64,000 nt of DNA from Rhizodiscina lignyota (lineage: Eukaryota; Ascomycota; Dothideomycetes; Aulographales; Rhizodiscinaceae): assembly GCA_010015805.1 (NCBI GenBank), contig ML978128.1:1612001-1676000 (forward strand), read 5' to 3'. The notes beneath the pieces are model-generated. The model was not told the DNA's origin and made no database searches. It worked only from the letters and a program-made list of their open reading frames with translations. Below, one piece after another: positions 23,541-34,785 of this stretch; the stretch's first letter is position 1, and each line of letters opens with the position of its first letter. The translations under genes were made by a program, and so were the position numbers.

Positions 23541-24597
23541 GTTTCTATTATTGCATCATGCATTGCGATTGCATGTTTTCGGCTGACAGTTTGATTGTTC
23601 GACTGTTCGGCGTTAGTCATACCTCCATTCTGGGCACACACGGTGCGTAATGTATGGACGCATTTCGGACCCTGAAAGTCGAACAGGGTGTTGTTTTTCT
23701 GGATTGGGCATTCTGATGAGGCGCTTAACTGGTTTTCCAAATCATGAAATGACAACTGTCTAGGGGAGGGGTGGTTATGGACTGGATTGTGGAGTTTTGA
23801 TCATGAGGTCACAGCTGTTTTGGGGGGCTTATAAGACCTGGCTATGTGTATATATGGATGAAGTACTGGATGACTAGGATACCAATGAATGAATGAGGTG
23901 TTAAGAAAATATGTTCGAATGCTTCTTCTTTTCATACACCCCGAGAGTGACTCGAGGGTGATATGAACGTTGCCCCGTGGCTACGATATACTGGACTACC
24001 AGAAGATACACCCTCTTGAATCAATACTGATTATGGTCGTCAAAGCTGTGTCATTATTAAATACTGCCTAGAGTATATTAAACTATACTTTCAGAGACGC
24101 TCTAGCATAACTTGAAGAAGGTACAAGGAGTTCCCCCTGTGAGGCTAAAATTGCGGTGCAGGTCAGTATTACCATGCACTCGGGGAATGGAGCTGCTATC
24201 GCACTGAGCTTCCAACGACGCTCTCACCCAGTTGAGGAGCAAGCTGCGTGATTGCCGTCCGCTTTCATCCATGCCCATCGGGTTTCTGCTATTTGGTGAC
24301 CGTTGAAGGCCAGAAAGTCCCGTAGGGAACCGGGAACGGCGATTTCTCACCTCGTAAGGTGCCGAGGCACTCGACTACCTAATGTTAGCCGCGGGGAAAA
24401 AGCTTCCCGGAGATCGCAGACGACAAGGTAAGATGTTCTCGCGTAGAATTGTTTTACAAGCTAGATATTATCAATTCACACATCCTTTCATTCATCATCT
24501 CCTAGAAACTTGGTCTCTTGGAACGGGACTTGCTCCCACGTTGATCGCGTGACATTTGAGCCTTTTCAGTGCCGCCTCCGAACCACCTTCCATCACC
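23541..24597. other. Intergenic region
   Basis: 3' region of the coiled-coil gene and promoter of the following dehydrogenase. Only short overlapping frames are present; I see no gene, tRNA or repeat. Confidence 0.6.
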
Positions 24598-25563
24598 ATG
24601 TCGTACTCGAAGCGCATAGAGCAGGTGAAGAATCACCTCAATTACCCGAAGGGCCTTCTGGCCGGCCAGGTTGCGATCATCACAGGTTCAGGGCAAGGCA
24701 TTGGAGCTGAGACTGCACGGTTATTCGCGAATGAGGGAGCGAAGGTCGTTGTGAACGATTTGGATGGAAGTATGTACAGACTTCTCTCATTCTTGCGCAC
24801 GCTAACATGCTGGTTCGTACAATGTTCAATGCTAATTTGACTGTGTCATACAGAGAAGGCAGAGGATGTCGCCCAACAAATCAACGAGAGCGGCGGTGAA
24901 GCGATAGGCGTAAAGTGTGATATGATGAGTGACGCCGATATAAACAACCTCGTCAAGAAGGCGGCAGAGTTTGGCAACGGCAAGATCCACATCATCGTCA
25001 ACAACGCCGGTTTCACATGGGACGCTGTCATTCACAAGACCACAGACAAGATGTGGGACACCATGATCGCAGTGCACTGCACTGCACCCTTCAAGCTCAT
25101 CCGAGGCTGCGCACCCTACTTCCGCGTCCGCGACGGCGAGCCCCGTGTCATCATCAATATCTCCTCCACCTCTGGTATCCACGGCAATGCCGGCCAGGCC
25201 AACTATGCGCTCGCGAAAGCAGGTGTAACTGGTCTGACCAAGGCCGTCGCGAAGGAGTGGGGCCCGCAGTTCGGCGTCCGCGCGAACACAGTTGCATTCG
25301 GTTATATTCTTACAAGGTTGACGGCGGCTAAGGAGCTCGGCGGCGCAGTGCAGCTGGCTGATGGCAGCAAGATTGCCATCGGTATCCCGAAGGGTCAAGG
25401 AGCGAAGAAGAACGAGGAGGGGAATAAGCCCATCCCTGATATTCCGTTAGGCAGGCCGGGTACGGCGACTGAGGCTGCATCGTCGATCCTAGCGGTTGCG
25501 AGCCCACTGTTTAGCTATGTCAATGGACAGACTATCATGGTTACAGGTGGAAGGAATATGTAA
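24598..25563 (+). CDS. Short-chain dehydrogenase (3-oxoacyl reductase/FabG-like)
   Basis: A 293-residue SDR in two exons, 24598-24769 and 24854-25563, with an 84-nt intron (GTATGT...CAG). Splicing gives NDLDGKKAEDVAQQI. Family marks are the cofactor loop GSGQGIGAE, NNAG in IIVNNAGFT, the catalytic serine in ISSTSG, and YALAK (YxxxK), followed by the FabG-like ending NGQTIMVTGGRNM. The N-terminus (residues 1-20) resembles the region before the dehydrogenase domain of fungal peroxisomal multifunctional enzymes, but there is no second domain and no clear C-terminal peroxisomal signal. It probably reduces a 3-oxoacyl or similar carbonyl with NAD(P)H. ATG at 24598 follows CATCACC, a good fungal context. 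Confidence 0.92.
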
Positions 25564-26270
25564 GTCGACAGACGCGGCTTGTTGGAGCTTGGGTAGAGGC
25601 ATTGAAAAGCATAATGCGATCCATCGACAAGGGGATACATGGACTTTTGTGAGAAAACCGGAATTCGGCACGTCAATAAGTGTGAAACACGTTGCAGCTC
25701 TAGATTAATTGAAGTCAGGAGTAAGGAAATACGACATATCCCTTAATTCTGTCTACGGGGGTGGTGTGATTGGTGCCCAACTTTCCTGCCCAAGCTGATG
25801 GCAGCTCTGAAGGATTTGGTTACCCACCACCTCTCCTTTGCATTGTGATGCAATTGAGTAGGAAGAAGGGCAGTTAGAAGGAGAGAATATCAAGACATGG
25901 AATTTTAAAGGCATAAGAGAAGATGCGCAGCGTTGATCTCCCGGACAGCCATGCAGCTTCCCCAGCCTGCTCTTGTGGAGAGAACCCATGCCAAGGACGT
26001 GGCTCGTGCTAGCGCGCCAAGCCCTGCCCTACTTTAACTTTCGTCGCACTGCAGCTCACGAACTCTTCTTCAACTCCCAACGTTGACACACGGAACACGG
26101 GCGTCAATACCCAACCTTCCGCACCCCTACAACCTTGCTTCGGCCATTTGCCTTCTTCCGTCGCCGGACGTTCTGGTTGACCTCCTGCCGGCCATTTCCC
26201 CCAGGCCTTTGAGCATCTTCCGCTCCACGTTTTCAAGCTGGCTCTAGGCAAGGAATCTGTCGAAGGCGAG
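25564..26270. other. Intergenic region upstream of the SR gene
   Basis: Promoter and leader of the splicing-factor gene. Only overlapping short frames were seen. Confidence 0.55.
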
Positions 26271-27970
26271 ATGGCAGACGTCAGCAGCACTCGCTTGTAT
26301 TTGGGAAACCTCCCTCGCAATGGTATGCTCACTCCACTGCACTGGATGGATGGATGAACTTGGCCTCGGCCCTGGACCTTGGGTGACGGGTTGTCCTCCG
26401 TGCTATGGCTCCAAGGCAAACAATTCACACGCGCGATTTTGAGCCAGCTGACCGCGGATTTTGGCAACAGCTACCAAGGCCGATGTTGAGAACCACTTCG
26501 CCACCCATGGCACCGGCAAGATCACTGAGATCAAGCTCATGAACGGCTTTGGCTTCGTCGAGTACGAGGATCCAATGGACGCGCGTGACGTCGTTCCAGG
26601 TATGTTTCGCACTCAGATTACGTCGAAGAAAGCTAACAGATCGTAGCATTCCGTATGTTGTGCCAGACGGAGCGATCAACCTTCAATACTGATAGACATA
26701 GATGGATCCGACTTCATGGGCGAGCGCCTCGTCGTTCAGTTCGCGCGTGGTTCGCGTCGCGAGGGCCAGCATCCGTACCCCAATGAGCGCCCGGCTCCGC
26801 GTCCTCGTCGCACTCCGTTCCGCATGTCGATTACTGGCCTCCCCGTTGAGACCAGCTGGCAGGTTAGCTACATATTCCCCCTCTTCGCTTCTTGGACACA
26901 CTCGACATGATACCTTATTTGGAGACATTGGCCTCTATTTCCCTCCATGTTGTCAAGGCCTTCCTCTCTACCTGTTGTGTCGGGCCTGATCTTTCTTCTG
27001 GATTATTGCCAGACCGTCATACTACAACTTCCAGAACTTGCGAGATATTCCTATTTATTCCCCTGCTTCCCCATCCCCTGTTCCGGTGGATTTGTCTTTC
27101 CAGGCATTCAAGACATAGAGAGTTGTCCATCCTGTCATTGTTGTGGTTACCAGTTCTGGATATTATCCTCCTGCTTCGTTTGGATTGTCCTTTTTTGGAT
27201 AGGAATCTTCTCACACTGGACTCTAGGATTTGAAGGACTTTGCCCGCCAGTCTGGACTTGATGTCGTCTACTCCGAGGTCGGTCGCGACCGTGATGGCAG
27301 GGGGTAAGAGCTCAAGCACCGTATTTTTCGCAAATTGCCTTACTAACAGGGAATCACCGGATAGATTCGTCGAGTACGAGACCTCCGCTGATCTGCGCAA
27401 TGCCGTGGACAAACTTGATGGCCGCGAGTTCAAGGGCCAGACTGTCCGCTGCGTTGCTGATGTGCGTATTGTGGCCCGCGTTATATTTTTGTTGAATTAA
27501 CAGTACAACAGGAGCAGCCGGAGCGTCCACCGCGCTATCGTTCGCGCTCGCCTCCGCCCATGCGTGGCCGTGGCGGCTATCCTTCTGGCCCTCCAGGCTA
27601 CGACGAGTGGGACCGCCGTGGCCCACCTCGTGGCTACAGCCCTCGCCGCGATGACTACCGTCGCCGCTCTCCCCCTCGTGAGTACTATGATCGCGAGCGC
27701 GACCGCTGGGGTGGAGCACGCAGCCCTCCAGGCCGCCGTGGCCCGCCACCTGCGGATGATGGCTACGGTCCTCCACGTGGACGCTATCCCGACGAGGCAT
27801 ACGATGCTCGCGGCCCACCCCCTCGCGGTGGTCGCTATGATGAGGCCTACACGAACGGTCATGGCCGTCCTCCCTACAGCGGTGGAGGCCCGCCTTCCCC
27901 AAGGCGCCGCAGCCCGGGTGGCCGTCCTTATCCTCCGGCTGAGTACGAGAGACCTCCACGTTACTGGTGA
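26271..27970 (+). CDS. SR-family splicing factor, two RRMs plus RS/RGG-like tail (Srp2-like)
   Basis: A 328-residue nuclear pre-mRNA splicing factor. Seven exons are proposed: 26271-26322, 26471-26599, 26647-26652, 26696-26862, 27227-27303, 27365-27461 and 27512-27970. RRM1 (about 6-78) has RNP2 RLYLGNL and RNP1-like GFGFVEYE. The second RRM carries SWQDLKD at residues 116-122, the hallmark of the SRSF1-type pseudo-RRM. The tail from about residue 177 is rich in Arg, Pro, Gly, Tyr and RS/SPR motifs. The third exon is a 6-nt microexon (CATTCC) that adds two residues, giving PAFHIDGSDFMGERL. Intron 4, 364 nt, is exceptionally long here and splits the codons SWQ|DLKD. The last donor is GTGCGT. 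The family is certain; the microexon is supported by branch sites and donors on both sides but lacks transcript proof. Confidence 0.9.
26647..26652 (+). other. Putative 6-nt microexon of the SR gene
   Basis: CATTCC is preceded by GCTAAC...TCGTAG (branch and acceptor) and followed by GTATGT (donor); the next 43-nt intron ends ACTGATAG. Inclusion inserts Ala-Phe-His in place of Asp at the junction (net two residues); skipping also stays in frame. Confidence 0.6.
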
Positions 27971-28676
27971 ATATTCCTTCCCTACTACTCTTCTACCTCT
28001 CGCGCTGGGAATCTGGTGCGAAGATGGTTTTCATTTTGTCGTATAATCGTGGTGTGCCCCATTTTGGCCCCGCTCATGTCCCTCTAGAACCGGAAACTAC
28101 CTCGTCGAGCCTTGACCTACCGATCGTAAGGGAGGCCGGAGAGGCATCATGGGGAATGATGAACGGGATGAAGTGTTAAGACGGTACACGAAAGGGTTAC
28201 TCGGGGACTCTGGTATTTTTTCATGCCTCCTGCTCATGCGGAAGGTATTTGCGACGGATTCGATCTGCCTTTCTTTTCAGGCAGAAGCGGTAACAACGGA
28301 ATTCGGTTCTGATGGTTCTGATGCGGTAACAATCATCTGTTTTTTTCGGGATGCTCAAGGTGCACATGATAAGATACCACTCTACGGGACTATTTGCGCT
28401 TTCGCGCCCTTGTCGTGTTTGCACCGGTGATCACAAGGGGAAAAAGTTTCTACACTCGTGTACTTTAGTTTCCACTACCAAATTGACTCATGATCCCCTA
28501 GTCGTAATTTTTTTTCCGGCTTTCCAAATATGTTTTGGTGTGAGTCCGTCGAAAGTTTGTTCCCTTGCTACTCCCCTTCCCAAACGAGTCGTTAATCAAG
28601 TTATCTACAATCTGCTTTCCACCTTCCCTTCAAGAAGAAGACCCTTTGAGAGTCTAAAATCAGGCCGGATTCAAGC
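27971..28676. other. Convergent 3' region, SR gene and FBA1
   Basis: About 700 bases between the two stop codons, presumed 3' untranslated regions. GGTTCTGAT is repeated twice near 28304-28321. No gene is seen. Confidence 0.55.
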
Positions 28677-30099
28677 CTACAGCTGATTGGCAGTGTTGAA
28701 GTCAACGAGCGCCTCCTGTATGCGCGCGCTCATCGTCTTCTCACCCTCGCGCACCCACACGCGCGGGTCGTAGTACTTCTTGTTCGGCTTGTCTTCGCCA
28801 TCGGGATTGCCCACCTGCGTCATTATGTAGTCCTTCTTCTTGAGCACGTAGTCGCGGATGCCGGTGAGGTAGGCCCACTGCAGGTCGGTGTCGAGGTTCA
28901 CCTTGACGACGCCGTAGCTGATGGCGTCCTTGTACTCCTGCTTCGTGCTGCCGCTGCCGCCGTGGAAGACCAAGAAGACGGGCTTGTCCTCCTTCGCGTT
29001 GATCTTCTCCTTCACGTACTTCTGGTGCTTGGAGAGGAGCTCGGGGTGCAGCTTCACGTTGCCGGGCTTGTACACGCCGTGCACGTTGCCGAAGCCGGCG
29101 GCAATGGAGAAGTAGGGCGAGATGGGGGAGAGGGTCTTGTAGATCTCGTAGATGTCCTCGGGCTGGGTCTGCATTGGAGCTAAAAGTTAGCAATTGATTT
29201 TGTTGGGTACATTGAGACGAGGAAAAGGGAGAGGTACGTAGAGAGAAGCGTTGTCGACGCTCTCGTTGTTGACGCCATCCTCCTCACCGCCGGTGATGCC
29301 AATCTCCATCTCAAGCCACTGCTTCATGGGAGCGGCGCGCTTGAGGTACTTGGCCGTGGTGGAGATGTTGAAGTCGACGGACTCCTCAGACAGATCACTG
29401 TTTCACTCGTGAGCTCATGTTATCATTTTCATGCACTCGATGGAGTTGCATACATCATGTGGCTAGAGAACAGAGGCTCGCCATGCTGCTTGAAGTACGC
29501 CTCATCGGCGTCGAGCATGCCATCCAGCCATGGGAGGAGCTACTCAACCAATCAGCACCTTTTGTTCGTGGTACCCAAAGTGTCGTCGAATCCTCACCTT
29601 CTTAGCACAATGGTCGGTGTGCAAGATGACAGGAACGCCATAGGCCGGCGCGACGCTGCGGATGTAGTGGGCAGCAGAAACGGCTCCAGCAATGGAGGCC
29701 TCCTGCTTACCGTTCGCGACACCCTGTTGCCTTAATCAGCGCAGTTGTCCTGATCTCCTAAGCAAGTGTTTGCCAGACCTTACCGCAGAAGTACGCGGCA
29801 CCACCCTGCGAGGTTTGGAGAATGATCGGCGACTTCTGGTCTCTTGCTGCTTCTAGAGCCGCGACAACGGTGGAGCTGGAGGTAACGTTCTGTGGGACTT
29901 AGCACTGTTTGATAAGGTGGGGTTTTGAAGAGCTCTTACGATGGCGGGAATGGCGAAGTTGTGCTCTTGGGCGTAATTGAAGAGCTTCAGAACATCCTCA
30001 CCAGTGATGACACCCTCTAATTCGAGAATTTAGACCCCGTTCAGCTTGGAATAGTCATTAGATCTCACCTTTCCTCGACAAGACGTCTTTAGCACCCAT
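28677..30099 (-). CDS. FBA1: Fructose-bisphosphate aldolase, class II
   Basis: Cytosolic zinc-dependent glycolytic and gluconeogenic aldolase that interconverts fructose 1,6-bisphosphate with DHAP and glyceraldehyde 3-phosphate. Seven exons: 30099-30069, 30016-29940, 29889-29779, 29723-29598, 29539-29454, 29397-29238 and 29168-28677, giving 360 residues, the family's usual length. Key residues are visible: HTDHCAKK (catalytic Asp and zinc His), NVHGVYKPG and FHGGSGS (zinc histidines). The third intron must use the unusual donor GTCTGG at 29778 to keep GKGVANG in frame; a stronger-looking GTAAGG lies five bases upstream but would frameshift. The last intron uses the acceptor AATGCAG, giving Y|TQPEDIY. 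The start MGAKDVLSRK is standard. Identity is certain; the junctions are inferred. Confidence 0.96.
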
Positions 30100-30867
30100 T
30101 GTAGATGATTCCGATGAGGCTGTGAGAGGTTGCGAAATGCTGATGCCGGAGCTCTGCTGGACTCTGGATTAGCTGAAAGAAGTATTTGATCACCTTGCTG
30201 GCGCTCGCTGACAGAATTGGTTGAGAATTGAAGAAGCTGAAAGGTTGTGCGTTGAGCGCAAGAGCGAAATATCAGGTGGGGCAGAAGTCTGCGGAGCCGA
30301 TGACCTTATGCACGACGTGCAGAAAAAGCACATGAAACTCACCGTTATTTTTGTATTTTTCAATCTCTGATAAGGCGCGAAGCTTCAGCGAGAAAGGGTG
30401 ATGGAGCAGTGACACGGCAATTGGCAATTGAAAAGGTCGAAAGGCGGATATGACGCAGTATTTACGCCGCGGGGTGCTTTCCAGCAGCCACTGCTCCGAA
30501 AACTGCCGTCCTGAGCTTCAGAAGCTCCATATCCGCGAGCGCGCCCAGCGACCCGTGAATCTCGCTGTATTTTAGCCGTATCACTTCCCGAGGAATGCTT
30601 CTTCCGCCTCAAAGCTGGCATTTCCGTTGCACGCCGTAGGGATCTGACTCTTACTGGCAATCATTCAAGGCCTGACTGATGCGACTTGCTCTGTTATGAG
30701 AGCGTATGACATAGCGGATTATTGAGCACCTCAATCGAGATGCGCCAATCACACCAATCTCCATGCGACGCTGAAATGCCAATGGATAGATTTTACTCTC
30801 TACAGGATATTGATACAGAATCGCTTCGCTATGATGCTCCGGAACTGACCTAGAAGTAGCGTACACA
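30100..30867. other. Promoter of FBA1 and 3' region of bL9m
   Basis: Spacer between FBA1 and the upstream bL9m gene (both minus strand). CT-rich sequence lies immediately upstream of the FBA1 start. Short overlapping frames have no family support. Confidence 0.5.
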
Positions 30868-31831
30868 CTACGGTGTCTTCCCAGCTTCTGATGGAAGCAC
30901 TCTAACTATCCTCTTTACGGCTTCAGGCGCTCCCTTTATGTGAATCTCGACCTCGAACTCCCCAAGATGCTTTACACGGTCCTTCTCTTCGCTAATTGTC
31001 ACCGTCTGCCTCACAAACTGAACATCATCATCCGATAATACAATACGTCCGGCCTCATCGTTCTCCGCTAGAACTGCCCTGATGCTTGTTGCAACATCTG
31101 ACGTCGATACAGAGCCAAATATGCTGGCAGAGGCGCTCGTTTTCGACTTTTCTGAGGCGGCAGCAGCAGAGAGGATAGAGGCTGCTGCAGAGACCGCTGG
31201 AGTCCTGTCTTCCGCAGGCGCTGGTTCCGCTTCAATTGGTTGTCGATAGAAGTCGATTCTGGCCGGGATGAAGATTTGCAGAAGTTCGACCGATCGCTCG
31301 GGCTGTATAGCGTCAGCCAGGAACATATCAAATTGGACAAAAATAACACATACACTGAGGTGCTGCAGTCTCATTAAGGGAGTAGACTTCGCGACTTCCT
31401 CTGGTTCAACCAATATTTCGGGCGGTGTCTCCATGTCTTCCGGGGCAACGTAGCTGTGATTCCTCTCGAAGGGGACATTCTGAAGCTTCAACTCTTTCAG
31501 TTGTCGGTGTGGAATGTAGTCTGCGATGCCCTTTGGGTACCAGTCGTTGCGGAACTGGCCTGAAGTGATTGGGACGAAAGCTCCTGGCGCAGAAATAAGC
31601 GTCAGTCCTGTATCCGCGCCCAATATACTTGCATCTGCCCTTACCTGCTTTACCGAAGCCTGTGAGGTCCCTCAGGAGCTTGACCGGCATGGTCAGCGGC
31701 CCTTGAGACCGCTTCTTCTTCCCTCGAATTTGCTGCCTCGGTGGTCGCGCGTTGCCGAGCCCCCAGCCAACGAAGCGCCTGGCGCAGGCAGGACATTGAG
31801 GCAGCAATGAAGGCCGCAGAGGCGCAGCCAT
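30868..31831 (-). CDS. Mitochondrial large-subunit ribosomal protein bL9m
   Basis: A 283-residue mitoribosomal protein related to bacterial L9 and yeast Mrpl50. Exons: 31831-31645, 31583-31354 and 31302-30868, with introns of 61 and 51 nt. The N-terminus (MAAPLRPSLLPQC, Arg-rich, no acids) looks like a mitochondrial presequence. It is followed by RGKKKRSQ and the L9 core VKLLRDLTGFGKAGAFVPI and RNDWYPKGIADYIP, where the first splice restores the glycine-rich L9 loop. The C-terminal extension includes a Ser/Ala-rich linker (about residues 180-205) and an alpha/beta C-terminal domain (EFEVEIHIKG). Intron 2 is a multiple of three and stop-free, so its retention would insert 17 residues. The gene is head to head with a membrane-anchored ubiquitin protease. 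Confidence 0.93.
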
Positions 31832-32302
31832 CCTGGCGTTGAGTGAAGCTCGCACAGCTGAACAGCTTCGGTCGCAACTTTTGCTGGAATGCGGATAAAG
31901 CGCGATTGGACACGACGGGCGCGAAGTCTCTGGCCGGCTGTGCTGCAGGTCCGCAGGAGATGCTCGGCGATAAAACGTAAGGCGATCCCTGCCGCGGATA
32001 CGACTCTGCTTTTTCTCATTCTGCCGTCCGCAAATGCACGGAACCAAAGCCCCATTGCCCTGCACCGCTTATGTACCATGTTTCTACCGCCTTAGCAAAC
32101 ACTCGGCGATGGATCTGACTGACGAACCCTTTCTAATCCCCCAGATCTCTCTCCCTCCTTCTCCCCACACTCCACAATCCGTGCCTGAGCAAGCGCCTAC
32201 CCTCCGCCTCCATCCCGCTGCTGACAGACCTCCATGACGAACGCGTAGTCGGCCATCCGGCCGCGCCGACGCCCCACGTAGAGATTCCTCTCGCTCCCCG
32301 CG
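31832..32302. promoter_or_regulatory. Divergent promoter region, bL9m and ubiquitin protease
   Basis: A 471-bp head-to-head spacer. The proximal 200 bases before 32303 are C-rich on the plus strand. No specific site was identified. Confidence 0.5.
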
Positions 32303-34126
32303 ATGCCTGAACGGCCATTGACCATTGCGACCTATGCCGCGGGCGCCTCTCTCGCTGCCATCACGCTGGTGTACGTGTTTGGCCCGACCTTCCTGCTCGA
32401 TGGCGACTCCCCGACCGCTTCAAACAAGAAGGGCGTGGTGGGCCTGACAAACCCGGCAAATGACTGCTTCATAAACTCTATACTGCAGGCGCTGGCGGGA
32501 CTACCTGACCTGAGGGTCTATCTCATCCGCGAGGTGCACAGGCGAAAGCTTGATGGGCCAGAAATTTACGCCGTCACGCCGCAGGACGCGGCGGAGCTGG
32601 AGAAGAAGAGAGGGGCAGACTCAAGACAGTGGAAGCTGGAGGGTCTGCGCCAGGGCGTCGTGACGAAGGCGCTGAAGCAGGTTCTGGATAGGCTGAACGA
32701 GCGGCCAATCTACCGGAAGACAATTTCTGCGCAGGAGTTTGTGGTTGCGCTGGAGAAGGCCTTCAGGACGCGGATCAGCCGGCAACAGCAGGATGCGCAG
32801 GAATTCCTTCAGATTGTCACGGAGAGGCTCTGTGATGAATATCATGCCGGGGCGACCGCGAGAAAGAGAGCGAGAGATGCGCTCAATGGGTCATTCGAGG
32901 TCGTCACAGATCAGGAGAGCGGCCCGGAGTATATGAATGGCACAATACCAGGTCCAGTCAAGCAGTCTCTTGCCGGAGGGAATGGATACGTTGCTCCAGA
33001 AGAGGAGGGATTCCCTTTTGAAGGAAAGTTGGAGTCCCAAATTGAATGCTTGACATGCCACTTCAAGCCAAAGCCCACCGTTTCGACCTTTGTTACACTT
33101 ACCTTGAGCGTTCCTCAGAAATCGTCTACTTCACTTAACGAATGCTACGACCGAATGTTCAAGCGCGAAACGATCGAAGACTACAAATGCGAATACTGCC
33201 GCCTCGAAGGCGCAATCGAGCTCAAGAAGCGCGAGCTCAAAGCCGCAAAATCCTCAGGCACTCAGCAACAACTCGAAGACGAGATATCCAAACTCCAACT
33301 CGCACTACAAGAAGACCCCGAGAACCCACCCGAGGACATCGTCCTCCCCGACTCCAAATACGCTCCCAAGCGCAAAATCGAGCGCTACACGCGCATCTCC
33401 TCCTTCCCCAAGATTCTCGCCATCCACCTCTCCCGCAGCCTCTACTCCGCCGCGACTCTCTCGACCAAGAACATGGCCAAGGTCTCCTTCCCGGAGAGCT
33501 GGCCGCTCGGCGAGGTCCTCAACCACCGGCGCTACCGTCTCCTCGGCACCGTCACGCACAAGGGCGGTCACAACTCCGGACACTACGAGTCCTTCAGACG
33601 ACAAGTTGTGCCGGAGCCGTTCAGCACGCCGCACAGCTTTGGCACCGAGGGTGTATATAGTGTACAGCCCAGCCCGAACCCATCCGCGGTACAGAGCCCA
33701 AGGATGAGCGCTAGGACGAGTCGGGAGAGCGATAAGCGGCTTTCGAAGCTGGCGGATCGGTCTGCTGTGTCCTCGCCGTCGTTAGTATCTCCAACCCCGT
33801 CGTCGGTGTCGAGCCAGTCCTCCTTGTCCCTCTCCTCCACGAAGAAAACGCCGCCCGCCCCCACGTCCGCTCCAAAAGAAGACGACCTCTCCATCCCAGT
33901 TACCCCATCACCAGCGCCGTCCCCGCGGCCGGTCACATCAGCGTCGAAAGTCCAGTCCGCTCCCAACCTCACGCAGCTGAAGCGCAGCAGCAAGAGGAAG
34001 AACAATCGGTGGTGGCGGATCAGCGACGAGAAGGTCAAGGAGGCAAGGACGAGCGACGTGCTGGGGATGCAAAAGGAGGTGTACCTACTCTTCTACGAAC
34101 TAGATCGGAGAACAGAGGACATTTGA
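32303..34126 (+). CDS. Membrane-anchored ubiquitin-specific protease (Ubp16/USP30-like)
   Basis: Intronless 607-residue USP-family deubiquitinase, a cysteine protease that removes ubiquitin from proteins. An N-terminal hydrophobic helix at about residues 10-30 would anchor it in a membrane. The catalytic Cys box is GLTNPANDCFINS (C55), the His box SGHYESF (H427), and the Asp lies in WWRISDEKV (D575). Zinc-finger-like CxxC pairs (CLTC, CEYC) sit in the finger region. Between the His and Asp boxes there is a long Ser/Pro-rich insertion (about residues 440-560) that is probably disordered and regulatory. N-terminally anchored USPs are known at the outer mitochondrial membrane (yeast Ubp16, human USP30). 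The location here is an inference, supported loosely by the adjacent divergent mitoribosomal gene. Confidence 0.92.
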   Translation: MPERPLTIATYAAGASLAAITLVYVFGPTFLLDGDSPTASNKKGVVGLTNPANDCFINSILQALAGLPDLRVYLIREVHRRKLDGPEIYAVTPQDAAELEKKRGADSRQWKLEGLRQGVVTKALKQVLDRLNERPIYRKTISAQEFVVALEKAFRTRISRQQQDAQEFLQIVTERLCDEYHAGATARKRARDALNGSFEVVTDQESGPEYMNGTIPGPVKQSLAGGNGYVAPEEEGFPFEGKLESQIECLTCHFKPKPTVSTFVTLTLSVPQKSSTSLNECYDRMFKRETIEDYKCEYCRLEGAIELKKRELKAAKSSGTQQQLEDEISKLQLALQEDPENPPEDIVLPDSKYAPKRKIERYTRISSFPKILAIHLSRSLYSAATLSTKNMAKVSFPESWPLGEVLNHRRYRLLGTVTHKGGHNSGHYESFRRQVVPEPFSTPHSFGTEGVYSVQPSPNPSAVQSPRMSARTSRESDKRLSKLADRSAVSSPSLVSPTPSSVSSQSSLSLSSTKKTPPAPTSAPKEDDLSIPVTPSPAPSPRPVTSASKVQSAPNLTQLKRSSKRKNNRWWRISDEKVKEARTSDVLGMQKEVYLLFYELDRRTEDI

Positions 34127-34785
34127 ATAGACTGGGGGGAGACAATGCATTTTGTTTGTTTGTTTTGCATAGGTACTCGATGCATTTGGCGGCGAATTGG
34201 CGAACCGGGACATTTCCGCACACTCTCATTGGCGGCGTACTAGCGTTGGTACTCAGTACATAGAAATCCAAGCATGATGCATATATGAAGAATAACCAGC
34301 AGGAACTTTTCACGCTGTTTGATCGTAGAGAATAGTGTCTGCGACAGTATACTCACGAAGCATCAGTACATGAGCACGACACCGTAGATGCTAAAGTCTG
34401 CAGCATTTGCAGAGGCTTCCGCTGTAATCGAACTGAAAGATCTGCGCCAGTTTGGCGTCGAGTTCAGTCTACTCAATGCCCCTAACCCTCCTATATTGAA
34501 GAAAGTCAGCAAGACTTCCGCACCATTCAGCAAAAACTAGGAATGGCCTCGGGTCGTTCCAAGCAATGCCCCTTTCATGAAGCAAATGGAGCGATGGATT
34601 TCCCGCGATATACACCTCGGATGGGCAAGGTATGAAGATCAGCGATATCAGACACGCCACGAAGATCTTTCCGTATTTCTATACACTCAATATCATAGCA
34701 GGCTTTCATGATCGGGTTTGCACTTTACATGTTTACTCTGTCCTCGCGTGGCTTTTCTTCTTCTGAGAAGATACATGGTTCCTAA
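34127..34785. other. Intergenic region downstream of the ubiquitin protease
   Basis: AT-rich spacer with a probable 3' UTR at its start. No gene was recognised. Confidence 0.55.
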
